DNA from: Chitinophaga japonensis
GTDB lineage: Bacteria > Bacteroidota > Bacteroidia > Chitinophagales > Chitinophagaceae
Length of the DNA stretch: 64,000 nucleotides
NCBI RefSeq assembly: GCF_007830125.1
Contig: NZ_VLLG01000003.1
Span: 1,877,115-1,941,114, forward strand
Direction: 5' to 3'
This document shows, in pieces, positions 7,743 through 15,199 of the stretch (within the stretch, counting starts at the first letter, position 1; each line of letters starts with the position of its first letter). Below the pieces are notes generated by a model, which was given only the letters and a program-made list of their open reading frames with translations, searched no databases and was not told where the DNA came from. The position numbers were made by a program, and so were the translations under genes.

Positions 7743-8038
7743 CGGGATGGAATTTTACGCTCGAAAAGTTGTTGGATGTCCTCGATCTTATAATAGATCA
7801 CATTGCCGATCCTGGTATAAGGCAGGGTGCCGTTGGCGCGAAGCGTCAGCAGCTTGCCCGCCGATATGCCCAGCAGCTTTCGCACTTCATCGGATTTTAA
7901 CCAGGGTTTGGCGGCAGTAGCCCCTCCGGGTTTAAGCAGGTGTTTCATGGTATCTATCAGCTCTGCCTTTAACTGTTCCAGGTCACTTATGGTTACAAGC
8001 TGGTCCCTGGTGATCCTCTTCTCTGATTGACTGTTCAT
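7739..8038 (-). CDS. HTH protein, excisionase/MerR-like
   Basis: 99 residues from the ATG at 8038. A longer frame to 8113 would add a Cys-rich leader with no family support. The N-terminal part is helical, and residues about 45-95 form the HTH_17 fold (KPWLKSDEVRKLLGISAGKLLTLRANGTLPYTRIGNVIYYKIEDIQQLF, quoted only as the extent of the domain by its ends KPWLKSDEV and DIQQLF). Such proteins serve as recombination directionality factors or regulators in Bacteroides elements. It heads the operon HTH - small protein - primase and is translationally coupled to the next gene. Confidence 0.78.
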   Translation of the reverse strand: MNSQSEKRITRDQLVTISDLEQLKAELIDTMKHLLKPGGATAAKPWLKSDEVRKLLGISAGKLLTLRANGTLPYTRIGNVIYYKIEDIQQLFERKIPSR

Positions 8039-8113
8039 ACTTCTACCTGTTTTAAGCGGTACACATTTATCTTTCTTCACCTTATCATTCACGAAGCATA
8101 AAGCAAGCGGCAC

Positions 8114-8722
8114 GATAGTTTATCAGGCTGTAGTATTAGCCATTAGCTGCTCTTTCAATCCTTTACTGCCTACTTCTTGCTGCCCTCTGTACAAACTTAG
8201 TATGAGGCAAAGGCCCAGAAGCAGGTATGGCGCTGAGCGGAACGATTTGGCGTTCGCTGGCGCTGCGATTTTTGGAACGGGAGGTTTGGAGGCAGGAAGG
8301 GCTAAGGTAGGGCCGGAGAAATTAGAAAAGTATCACCAAGGGCCATACCTGAAAGAAATAGTGCGGTAAGGCAGGCTGGGACTGGGATGTCCTATAATGA
8401 TTTGATGCAATATATTGCGCAGATAGTGATAAAAGGACTTCGCGGCGGTGTACTATCTGTCTGTTGGGTTTGGCTATATTGGTTGTTTTCCCGGCACGGA
8501 TACGGGCAGTAGATACAACAACGCCAAGCTGTTTTTTTGCTACAATTAATCCGTCCCGAAGGGCGGATTTTATGTTCACCGGAACATAGCAAGTTGTGTT
8601 TTGAGCTGCTCGAAATATTCTCCGCAGCTCAAAACAGCTTCCGGGGGCTGTAAAAACTCTTCTGTAGTCAGGGTTCTGAGAAAAAATGAAATAATGATAT
8701 TTGGTCGTACCAACTTTTATTT
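8114..8722. other. Intergenic region between the defence operon and the mobilization operon
   Basis: About 600 bases. Frames at 8322-8579 and 8392-8592 show no recognisable protein. The region must hold the promoter of the HTH-primase-mob operon. The one clear structure is a perfect 13-bp stem, TGTTTTGAGCTGC/GCAGCTCAAAACA (8597-8609 with 8624-8636, 14-nt loop), about 90 nt beyond the AbiV-like stop. It could end the defence transcript, although no T-run follows on the minus strand. Confidence 0.45.
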
Positions 8723-9388
8723 TTAAATCCAGTTTCCATCAATAAATCTTTGAAATCGCTCATCGGTTATTGGGATGGTAAACACTGGTTCAATATAACT
8801 ACGCAACCTTTTTGCTAAGTCATGGTACTTCAAAAATTGCTTTCCACTGATGTTATCGGGCAAGACCCATTTATGCCGGTAGTCGACATAAAAACCGCAA
8901 TTCTTTAAGGTATTGGCTTTATTCATCAATTCAATAAGCTGTTTAACTTCTATCGGTTGTAACGAGCCTAACCTAAGCCCTTTACTTAAAAAGTGTGCTA
9001 CTGTTTGAAGCTTATTGTCTGAGCCGCCATCGAAAGGATTTTGGTGGCAAGATTCAATATTGGGATCAGATAGTGATGTTAGAAACTCCTTTATATTTAA
9101 ATGTTTATAGTCGTGTTTTATAAACAGGTCTTGTTTCTCATTTGGTTTAAGCAAATATGGATAAACATAAGAAGATATTAGCAACAAGGACTTTATCATT
9201 TCTTCGATACCTAAAACCAAATGAGATACACCAATACCATAATCCTTTTGCGTTTGGGCCATGTCTGCATAAAGTAAATGCCTTTTGCTGTTCTCAAAAG
9301 AGTAACACGCACCGGACATGTAATCGCAGTCTAACCAATATCCATACTCATCATCTTTAGGAGCTTTATGTCTTCGAGATGTTGCCAC
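8723..9388 (-). CDS. AbiV/HEPN-like protein, last gene of the putative defence operon
   Basis: 221 residues, no signal peptide. The order of helices resembles AbiV-family proteins: an N-terminal helix with ACYSFENSKRHLLYAD, the IEE-K motif VLGIEEMIKSLLL, then FIKHDYKHLNIKEFL for the F-x-H-x-x-K-H part. AbiV proteins belong to the HEPN-like group linked to abortive phage infection. The gene lies 26 nt after the methylase. In this setting it could be the growth-arresting effector, which is inference. Family assignment is by eye, with moderate certainty. Confidence 0.6.
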   Translation of the reverse strand: MATSRRHKAPKDDEYGYWLDCDYMSGACYSFENSKRHLLYADMAQTQKDYGIGVSHLVLGIEEMIKSLLLISSYVYPYLLKPNEKQDLFIKHDYKHLNIKEFLTSLSDPNIESCHQNPFDGGSDNKLQTVAHFLSKGLRLGSLQPIEVKQLIELMNKANTLKNCGFYVDYRHKWVLPDNISGKQFLKYHDLAKRLRSYIEPVFTIPITDERFQRFIDGNWI

Positions 9389-9414
9389 AAGTACCGTTTT
9401 ATTTGGCGTCAGGT

Positions 9415-10299
9415 CTAAATTTGATTTAATATCACTGGTGATTTTAATGCTTTTACGGATTCCGTAAAATTAATTTCCTTTGAAAATACTATTATTTCAT
9501 CACCTACTCTATTGGAGGCTGCCTGTGAAAGTTTGTAAAGAATTTTCCTTTCCTGGGCATAGAGATTTAGAATAAAATCATGATTGTCGTATGAAACCAT
9601 CCACTTTTTTTTCATTTTTAAGACCTGCCTTGACAGCTTTTGGTGATCACTATTAGAATAGAAATTCATGTACAAATCTGCTCCTTTCTGATAGTATGGA
9701 GGGTCTAGATATATAAAGACTTCTTCATTGATTCGATTCATCTTGTTAATAAATGTTAGGCCATCCATACAAGTTAGTGTTATTCTATCTCTCAGTTCGG
9801 CGATCCGCTTAATCCTTTCTATTAAGTCTTGTTTATTAAATCTAGCATCAATCTTATATTTGCCGGTCTGATTTTGGCCTCCAATAACACCCCCCTTAAT
9901 AACTCCGGACACATTCGTCCTATTCAGAAAAAAAGTTGATTTAGCAAGTTCAAACTCATCCAACTCATACGCTGTTTTTTGAAATTCTTTATACTTATGC
10001 CAATTTTTCATTGTTATTTCTACTTCGCTAATCCATTCACAAAATTCTTCTGGTCTGTTTAATATCGTTAACCAAAATGAATAAATTGAGCGATCTAAGT
10101 CATTTATATAAACATGATTTACGTACCCTTCAAATAGCAATCGTAGTGCTAACCCTGCTCCACCTGCATAAGGCTCCGCATAACTACAGCCAATAAAATT
10201 ATTTTCGTAGAACAGTTTTGAAACGAAAGAAAAAATACAATTTTTCCCTCCGGGGTATCGCAAAGGTGAATAATAGTTAGTGTTAACCTTCTTTTCCAT
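9415..10299 (-). CDS. D12-class (Dam-like) DNA N6-adenine methyltransferase
   Basis: 294 residues. The N-terminal RYPGGK, motif I AEPYAGGAG (41-49) and catalytic motif IV DPPYYQKG (199-206) define the D12 class, which transfers methyl from S-adenosylmethionine to adenine N6. The start overlaps the ParB-like gene by 17 nt. No cognate restriction endonuclease of known type is adjacent. In this operon the enzyme probably protects self DNA from the AAA-TOPRIM/ParB-like pair. Target sequence is unknown. Confidence 0.9.
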   Translation of the reverse strand: MEKKVNTNYYSPLRYPGGKNCIFSFVSKLFYENNFIGCSYAEPYAGGAGLALRLLFEGYVNHVYINDLDRSIYSFWLTILNRPEEFCEWISEVEITMKNWHKYKEFQKTAYELDEFELAKSTFFLNRTNVSGVIKGGVIGGQNQTGKYKIDARFNKQDLIERIKRIAELRDRITLTCMDGLTFINKMNRINEEVFIYLDPPYYQKGADLYMNFYSNSDHQKLSRQVLKMKKKWMVSYDNHDFILNLYAQERKILYKLSQAASNRVGDEIIVFSKEINFTESVKALKSPVILNQI

Positions 10300-11521
10300 G
10301 TGTTAACGTTAAGATTGATCCTATAATAATTGAGATGGCGATCGTTTGCTCAATATTTGATGTAGATTGATAGTTGTGGGCTCCAGTATGCAACAACTGA
10401 ACAATACTTTCTTTTTTCACATTTTGATTGGACAGCAAAGTTTTGATATCTTGATTTATTTCTTTTTTTGCTTCCTCAAAATTGTCCTTCAAATAGTCTT
10501 CAAGTCTCTTTTTACAACTATTTGCTGCCGTCTCGCAAAGTAAGCGCAAGGACATACGAATCAAGCCTGGGAAAGAGCTTGAAAGCTCATCTTTTCGAGA
10601 AGTGTAAAATATATATAAGTCGGTTATGTCCCGATAAAGGTTGCTGACTTCACCGATTTTAAGATATAGTTTTCCTCCAAACAACTCAACACCTTTCTTT
10701 ACAATGCGTCTAGAAAGACGAGATGCTTTCTGTCTTTCCGTGGTTTCGTCAAATCGTATTTTAGATAAATGAAGTTTATTATCTTTGTTCCTGTCTATAA
10801 TTTGTTGTGAGGTCGGTTCTAATACCTCTACTACTTTTCCTCTATTCTCTCTTGTGCTGATTGTTTTTGCCTTTATCTTTTCTGAAATATCTGATAAAAT
10901 AGCCCTTGCATCATCGTCATCATGTATGCTATTTAACCTTCCCCTTTTTATGAAGAATCCAATAGAATTCAGAATATCCTCTTTAAATATTTCCTCTTTT
11001 ACAAAACGTTGATTTAAATGAGGGTTATTACTAATAATTCGTGTATCTTCTTCTAAAACCAGAAAAGGGCTTTTCTCTTCTCCCATAAACTTATGTAAAA
11101 ATATATCCCTCTCTAGAGGCTGCCAAGATCCGGTATCACTATGCTTTCTGTATACGTTATTTAATGCTATCTTTTTTGTGCATACATTACATGGAATTTC
11201 TAAAGGGAAATCGGGGATTTGAAGGGCTGTGCCTTTGGGGATCGTGACACATCCATGTTTTATTTTACCAAGAATTATTCTCCGGTTTCCATCATATACT
11301 AATGGTTTTTTCCCGTGATAGACAACGGTAGGCAACTCACTAAAATCATAGTAATCGCCCATCTCTTTAGCTAATTTAGATAAAGACCATTTAAGAGACT
11401 TGTCTTCGATTGCCCTATCAACAATATCTTGATCTTTTGCACGGGCATCAATAGGATCACGGGGGTTTTCCGTCCAGAGAACCAAGTCCTTAATATTTAT
11501 ATATTCAACTTTTTGTTCCAT
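10283..11521 (-). CDS. ParB/sulfiredoxin-fold protein of the putative defence operon
   Basis: 412 residues. The N-terminal 90 residues follow the ParB N-terminal fold: INIKDLVLWTENPRDP, then PTVVYHGKKPLVYDGNRRIILGKI with the invariant GNRR at 78-81. A CNVC pair (near 108-111) follows, then a long helical region without a clear ParB HTH. Many such stand-alone proteins bind or cut DNA and use CTP or ATP, and which applies here is not visible. Its start is 13 nt after the AAA-TOPRIM stop and its end overlaps the methylase, so it is part of one transcript. Confidence 0.7.
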   Translation of the reverse strand: MEQKVEYINIKDLVLWTENPRDPIDARAKDQDIVDRAIEDKSLKWSLSKLAKEMGDYYDFSELPTVVYHGKKPLVYDGNRRIILGKIKHGCVTIPKGTALQIPDFPLEIPCNVCTKKIALNNVYRKHSDTGSWQPLERDIFLHKFMGEEKSPFLVLEEDTRIISNNPHLNQRFVKEEIFKEDILNSIGFFIKRGRLNSIHDDDDARAILSDISEKIKAKTISTRENRGKVVEVLEPTSQQIIDRNKDNKLHLSKIRFDETTERQKASRLSRRIVKKGVELFGGKLYLKIGEVSNLYRDITDLYIFYTSRKDELSSSFPGLIRMSLRLLCETAANSCKKRLEDYLKDNFEEAKKEINQDIKTLLSNQNVKKESIVQLLHTGAHNYQSTSNIEQTIAISIIIGSILTLTHGKEG

Positions 11522-11534
11522 AATGAATAGGTGG

Positions 11535-13079
11535 TTAATAATTCTTATACTTGGTTAATAAGATTTCATATTCTGAAATAAATTCCTCTACCTCCTGAAT
11601 ATTGTTTTCTATCCATGGATTTATCACATTGGTACAATTCCTGCCCCAATACTGCTTTTGAGAATTGAACCAAGCTTTAGCTTTATCTCTGTTTGTTTGT
11701 ATTTCCTTTAAAGTAAAATCTTGAAAAACATGTTGCTTACTATAGCCATGTTGAATTTTATCCCAAATAGGTGATTCATCAGAAAGACCATGGAGAAATT
11801 CAGCTAGTATCCTTTCAGGAGATTTTTGTCCTGGGAGTATAATGATATTGTCAAGCTGATTTATTCTCCTCATTTTAGAAGATTCAGACTTAACATCACC
11901 ATCAAGAACTATTAGTGATTCAGGGAACTTAAACCCTTTGATCCTTTTTCGTGACAATTCAATAAGGTTATCACAACCTAATGTACAATTTAGGAACTCC
12001 AGACCAGAGCTTCTTCTCTTTATTATTGCTCTAAAGAAAATTTCTCCTTCACTATCTTCTGTAAATACGGGAATTTTCCTTGTTGGCGGCTGGATTGCTA
12101 ATGCAACGTTTAGTTTGTTTCTAATTACATCAAAGGATACGTTTTCAAGGGCTTTAACTTTGGAGTCGATTTTTTGCAAATAGACAACCTTCACTTGATC
12201 CTTTTGGTGTTGATCTTGATGAAGTTCGCAAGCCCTTTCCAAAATACTTAGGGAATGTGTAGTAAAAATAACTTGCAAATTCAATTGGGAAGAAAATTTT
12301 CTTAGAGCTTCAATGAGTTTTATTTGCGATGCCGGATACAGAGTAGCGTCTAATTCATCGATTACTAAAATTCCTCCTCTGTATGCGGCACCGTGAGCAG
12401 TTTTTAGACGCTTAAAAGATAGAATGGCCAGTAATATCTTACCGATATTGTCTTGCCCAGCGGAATTCATTTTCCAGTCATAAAATTCAGTATTTACACC
12501 CAAAGTGTTTTTCTGCTTGCTTACCAAGTAATCAACAGTAGTCATTTCAACGTCTGGGATAATTAGAATTTTATTATGCCAATCTTTATAGAAATTAAAC
12601 TCGTCATTTGTAAGAACTATCTCTTTGCTTGTACCTATTCCTGTATCTTCTCCTATAGGGAATAACCTAGACAAACTCAGATAAATTACAGGTAATTGAA
12701 TGTATCCCGATCCCTTAGAACGGTCTCCCTTTTTCCAGAACCGAATACCAGAATCTCTTTTAATACTCTCCACAGTAAACTCCGGATCTTCATCATCATT
12801 TATATGGAGTGTCCACTCATGACTTTGAGGCGTGTCAAAAGCGTCGGATAGTTTGAACTTCTCACTGAACAAAGATTTGTAGTTGCCTCCACAAAGGGGT
12901 CTTTCACCATAGAGAGGATTCTCTTTATCTGTAATAGTAAATGGTTGGCTTAAAATACCTAGCAAGGTAGTTTTCTGAGTACCGTTTTGTCCAGCAATAA
13001 CGGTTAGATTTGTACCTAAAATAAAACTAACATCATTGAAGCCCCTAAATTTCTTAATGTGTACACTTTTTATAAACAT
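11535..13079 (-). CDS. OLD-like AAA ATPase with C-terminal TOPRIM domain
   Basis: 514 residues. The ABC/SMC-type ATPase starts with IKKFRGFNDVSF and has Walker A GQNGTQKTT (30-38), where Gln35 replaces the usual last Gly. Signature-like NSAGQDNIGK lies at 205-214, Walker B is ILVIDELDATLYP (Asp241, Glu242), and FTTHS carries the switch His275. A TOPRIM-like region follows with VFTEDSEGE (near 339-346) and VLDGD (391-395) for the acidic metal site. This is the layout of OLD and Gabija GajA-type nucleases, but no UvrD-like GajB partner is present. Predicted nucleotide-controlled nuclease. It starts 4 nt after the XRE gene. Confidence 0.8.
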   Translation of the reverse strand: MFIKSVHIKKFRGFNDVSFILGTNLTVIAGQNGTQKTTLLGILSQPFTITDKENPLYGERPLCGGNYKSLFSEKFKLSDAFDTPQSHEWTLHINDDEDPEFTVESIKRDSGIRFWKKGDRSKGSGYIQLPVIYLSLSRLFPIGEDTGIGTSKEIVLTNDEFNFYKDWHNKILIIPDVEMTTVDYLVSKQKNTLGVNTEFYDWKMNSAGQDNIGKILLAILSFKRLKTAHGAAYRGGILVIDELDATLYPASQIKLIEALRKFSSQLNLQVIFTTHSLSILERACELHQDQHQKDQVKVVYLQKIDSKVKALENVSFDVIRNKLNVALAIQPPTRKIPVFTEDSEGEIFFRAIIKRRSSGLEFLNCTLGCDNLIELSRKRIKGFKFPESLIVLDGDVKSESSKMRRINQLDNIIILPGQKSPERILAEFLHGLSDESPIWDKIQHGYSKQHVFQDFTLKEIQTNRDKAKAWFNSQKQYWGRNCTNVINPWIENNIQEVEEFISEYEILLTKYKNY

Positions 13080-13083
13080 AAAC

Positions 13084-13281
13084 CTAGGTGTTTTTTAAGT
13101 CAACAAGCAATTCTTTTGCTTCCACATTAAGTATTCGGGCTATCTCGTAAAGAATTTCGAGTTTGGGTTGTTTGCGATTCTGCACGTAGCTATTCACCAT
13201 ATTGTAACTTTTCCCAAGTTGCTCTGCCAGCCATGTTTGCTTAATTCCCTTTTCTTCCAATACTTCTTTGATGCGGTTCAT
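13084..13281 (-). CDS. XRE-family regulator heading the putative defence operon
   Basis: 65 residues forming one complete HTH_3 domain. KQTWLAEQLGKSYNMVNSY gives helices 2-3, QPKLEILYEIARILNVEAKELL the rest (quoted in two parts as QPKLEILYEIARIL and NVEAKELL). It is the first gene of the operon, with a dyad (13287-13312) just before its ATG, so it probably represses the operon until infection or entry. The stop is 4 nt from the next start. Confidence 0.85.
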   Translation of the reverse strand: MNRIKEVLEEKGIKQTWLAEQLGKSYNMVNSYVQNRKQPKLEILYEIARILNVEAKELLVDLKNT

Positions 13282-13286
13282 TGCTT

Positions 13287-13312
13287 AAGGCATTTAACGC
13301 TAAAAATACCTT
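13287..13312. promoter_or_regulatory. Imperfect dyad upstream of the XRE start, probable operator
   Basis: AAGGcATTT at the left is mirrored by AAAATaCCTT at the right of a 26-nt segment that ends 6 nt before the XRE start codon. The position suits autorepression. No consensus promoter (TTTG-N19-TAnnTTTG) could be placed with confidence in this AT-rich gap. A second inverted repeat (13394-13405 with 13441-13453) lies beyond the integrase stop and may end its transcript. Confidence 0.5.
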
Positions 13313-13464
13313 ATTTTTTATAAAAACATATCATTACAGGAGATATTTTTATTACCTCGTATCATCATAAAATAGCAAGCCACGGATCATTCGGCCTTTC
13401 TATTGTTTATTCTTCGCGGTTAAAGCTTGAATAGTTTCTACAATAAGAAAGGCTTATCTTATTT

Positions 13465-14739
13465 TTACACCGCCTTCTTTTTCAGCATAGACACCGGCAT
13501 TTTCAACTCTAACCGCTGCTTTAACGCCTGCATATCCTGGCTTATCTTTTTCGCTACGATCTTGGCATAGATCTGCGTAGTACGGATAGATTTATGGCCC
13601 AATAAGGCGCTAACCGTTTCCAGTGGTACACCGTTGGCAAGGGTAACAGTGGTGGCAAAGGTATGACGGGCGGTGTGGGTGGTAAGGTTCTTTTCAATAC
13701 CACATAGTTCTGCAAGCTCTTTCAGGTAACTGTTCATCTTCTGATTGCTCTTTATGGGCAGCAGTACATTGTTAGCAATGCAATAAGCGTTGTTCTTGTA
13801 TCGTTCCACTATCTCTTTAGCTATCGGCAGCAAGGGCACATTTTCCCGGCACCAGGTCTTTTCCCTGTTTTTGATAATCCAATCCTCGCCGTCGAAGTGT
13901 TTGGTAACGTGGGCCGGTTGCAATAAGGAAGCATCCTTATAAGCATAGCCAGTAAAGCACATGAATAAATAGGCGTCCCTGACCTCCACAAGCCGGGCAA
14001 TAGGCAGTTTCTTGTGATAAAGCTGCATGATCTCCATTTCGTCCAGTATATCCCTTTCCGGGTTGAAATAGGAGCATTTATACCCGGCCAAAGGGCTTTT
14101 ATCCAGCCAGTCTCTTTCCGTGGCAGCCTTTAGGGTCTGCTTTACGTTCTTGAGGTATTTCATGGCCGTATTGTTTTCCAGACCCTGCTCCAGCGTCAGG
14201 TAGTCGGCAAAGTCCTCCGCGAAGGCATATACGATTTGATCCAGGAGAATGTCTTTACGCTTGTATTCGGAACCTAGAAAATCCGCGACTTTTGCTTTAG
14301 TGGTTTTCCAGCGGGACAAGGTGCCTTTTGCCCGTTTGCCTTTCTCTACTTTCTTTTCGAGCTTTTCGATCATAAACCCAAGCGTTTCCAAAAGGGTCTT
14401 GCTTTCTACGGGCTTTTTACCCTGGAAAGCAATCTTTACCATGGTTGCGGAAACATAATCATGCTGTGCACATAGCATGTCATAGTGTTTTTTAAGGGCT
14501 GCCTTAACGCGGTCAATAACCGCATTGATCTGTCGGGCATCGGCAGCATTGCCTATGGCCCTGCCAGCTTCCTGGTTCCAGTTTTGCGGGGTGGTTTTTA
14601 AGCCGAGAGAGAGTTCGGCCCTTTTGCCGTCAATAGTGATCCTTACGGTAATGGGAGCTTTCCCGTCCTGGGACATTTTCGATTTCTCCAGGATCAACAA
14701 AATGGAGAGTTTTTCATTAACCTTCATCGCACATAACAT
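13465..14739 (-). CDS. int: Tyrosine site-specific integrase of the Bacteroides type
   Basis: 424 residues. ATGs at 14739 and 14727 are both possible starts. An N-terminal arm-binding domain (KMSQDGKAPITVRITIDGKR) and a SAM-like core-binding domain precede the catalytic domain. The second half of the active site is intact: HTARHTFAT (H-x-x-R-H), GHKSIRTTQIYAK with the nucleophile Tyr. The first Arg is absent (FTGYAYKDASLL), as in the CTnDOT integrase, where another Arg substitutes. Here ARLVEVRDAYLF could provide it. It is transcribed away from tRNA-Lys and lies next to the 3' end of that gene, as usual for tRNA-targeting elements. Confidence 0.92.
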   Translation of the reverse strand: MLCAMKVNEKLSILLILEKSKMSQDGKAPITVRITIDGKRAELSLGLKTTPQNWNQEAGRAIGNAADARQINAVIDRVKAALKKHYDMLCAQHDYVSATMVKIAFQGKKPVESKTLLETLGFMIEKLEKKVEKGKRAKGTLSRWKTTKAKVADFLGSEYKRKDILLDQIVYAFAEDFADYLTLEQGLENNTAMKYLKNVKQTLKAATERDWLDKSPLAGYKCSYFNPERDILDEMEIMQLYHKKLPIARLVEVRDAYLFMCFTGYAYKDASLLQPAHVTKHFDGEDWIIKNREKTWCRENVPLLPIAKEIVERYKNNAYCIANNVLLPIKSNQKMNSYLKELAELCGIEKNLTTHTARHTFATTVTLANGVPLETVSALLGHKSIRTTQIYAKIVAKKISQDMQALKQRLELKMPVSMLKKKAV

Positions 14740-14793
14740 TTTTAGGTGAACAAATACCTAAAACCCTACTTGCACCAACGTCAAGGGTTACTC

Positions 14794-14843
14794 GGGTACC
14801 AAATGTCGCGAAAGAAAACAGGTACCCGAATAGGTACCCTTTA
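14794..14843. repeat. Right copy of the GGTACC repeats upstream of the integrase
   Basis: GGGTACC at 14794-14800, then AGGTACCCG (14820-14828) and AGGTACCCT (14832-14840) with the same 12-nt period as the left copy at 869-894. The block 14818-14843 matches the left block over nearly all positions outside a 4-nt spacer. It lies between the integrase start and the tRNA 3' end, the expected place for integrase arm sites or an integrase operator. Confidence 0.5.
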
Positions 14844-14910
14844 CACCTGTAATTACTTGTGCCTCTTTGTTATGCTTTTTTGTGGAAACCGTTGATTTTA
14901 CACGGGTTTA

Positions 14911-14942
14911 AAACAAAAAAGCCACTTTTGAAAAGTGGCTTT
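14911..14942 (-). terminator. Rho-independent terminator of tRNA-Lys
   Basis: Read on the minus strand: AAAGCCACTTTT, one C, then AAAAGTGGCTTTTTTGTTTT. The stem is 12 bp and a strong T-run follows. It starts 2 nt past the tRNA 3' end. If the element boundary is the tRNA end, this terminator came in with the element. Confidence 0.8.
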
Positions 14943-14943
14943 G

Positions 14944-15016
14944 TGATTCCGCTGGGACTCGAACCCAGGGCCCATACATTAAAAGTGTATTGCTCTACCA
15001 ACTGAGCTACGGAATC
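14944..15016 (-). tRNA. tRNA-Lys (anticodon UUU)
   Basis: A 73-nt cloverleaf on the minus strand: acceptor GATTCCG/CGGAATC with discriminator A at 14944, D-arm GCTCAGTTGGTAGAGC, anticodon loop CTTTTAA (anticodon TTT), and T-arm with GGTTCGAGTCC. CCA is not encoded. It serves as integration target of the element and remains intact. Confidence 0.95.
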
Positions 15017-15044
15017 ATCTCCCCATCAACGTTTTGCGGGAGTG

Positions 15045-15075
15045 CAAAGATAGGAATTAATTTTTTTCTTCCAAA
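15045..15075 (-). promoter_or_regulatory. Bacteroidota sigma-ABfr promoter of tRNA-Lys
   Basis: On the minus strand a -33 box TTTG (15075-15072) is separated by exactly 19 nt from a -7 box TATCTTTG (15052-15045). This fits the Bacteroidota consensus TTTG-N19-TAnnTTTG. Transcription would start close to 15038, about 20 nt before the tRNA 5' end. Confidence 0.75.
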
Positions 15076-15199
15076 TATTCCATGCAAATATTCTTTCGTA
15101 AATGTCTCAAACGCAGCAATTATGCATCTGCCGGCAAGTATTTTAATTACTGCCGACGGTCAGGCAACACACGCGGGAGCAGGTATGCCGCAACAGGAA

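Larger units (their letters stand above)
797..14944. mobile_element. Mobilizable genomic element integrated at the 3' end of tRNA-Lys
   Basis: About 14.1 kb between a tRNA-3'-end-like segment at 797-812 and the 3' end of tRNA-Lys at 14944. It contains an integrase proximal to the tRNA, a relaxase/MobC pair with a candidate oriT, a primase-like gene, an excisionase-like HTH gene, a putative defence operon and cargo genes. No type IV secretion (Tra) genes are present, so it would depend on a helper conjugative element. Base composition is mosaic: the mobilization block is clearly more GC-rich than the defence operon or the cargo. The integrase end is secure. The distal boundary rests on a short imperfect repeat and is tentative. 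Confidence 0.6.

Noticed and set aside
8322..8592. Two overlapping minus-strand frames of 85 and 66 codons
   Set aside because: Frames overlap each other, have odd composition and no recognisable domain. Most likely chance in non-coding DNA.
8723..13079. Operon as a Gabija or PARIS system
   Set aside because: No UvrD-like GajB helicase and no separate AriB-type TOPRIM gene are present. The ParB-fold and methylase genes do not belong to either.
1..14944. Element as a self-transmissible ICE
   Set aside because: No Tra/T4SS, coupling protein or TraG-like ATPase gene is present between the proposed ends. Only mobilization functions are seen.
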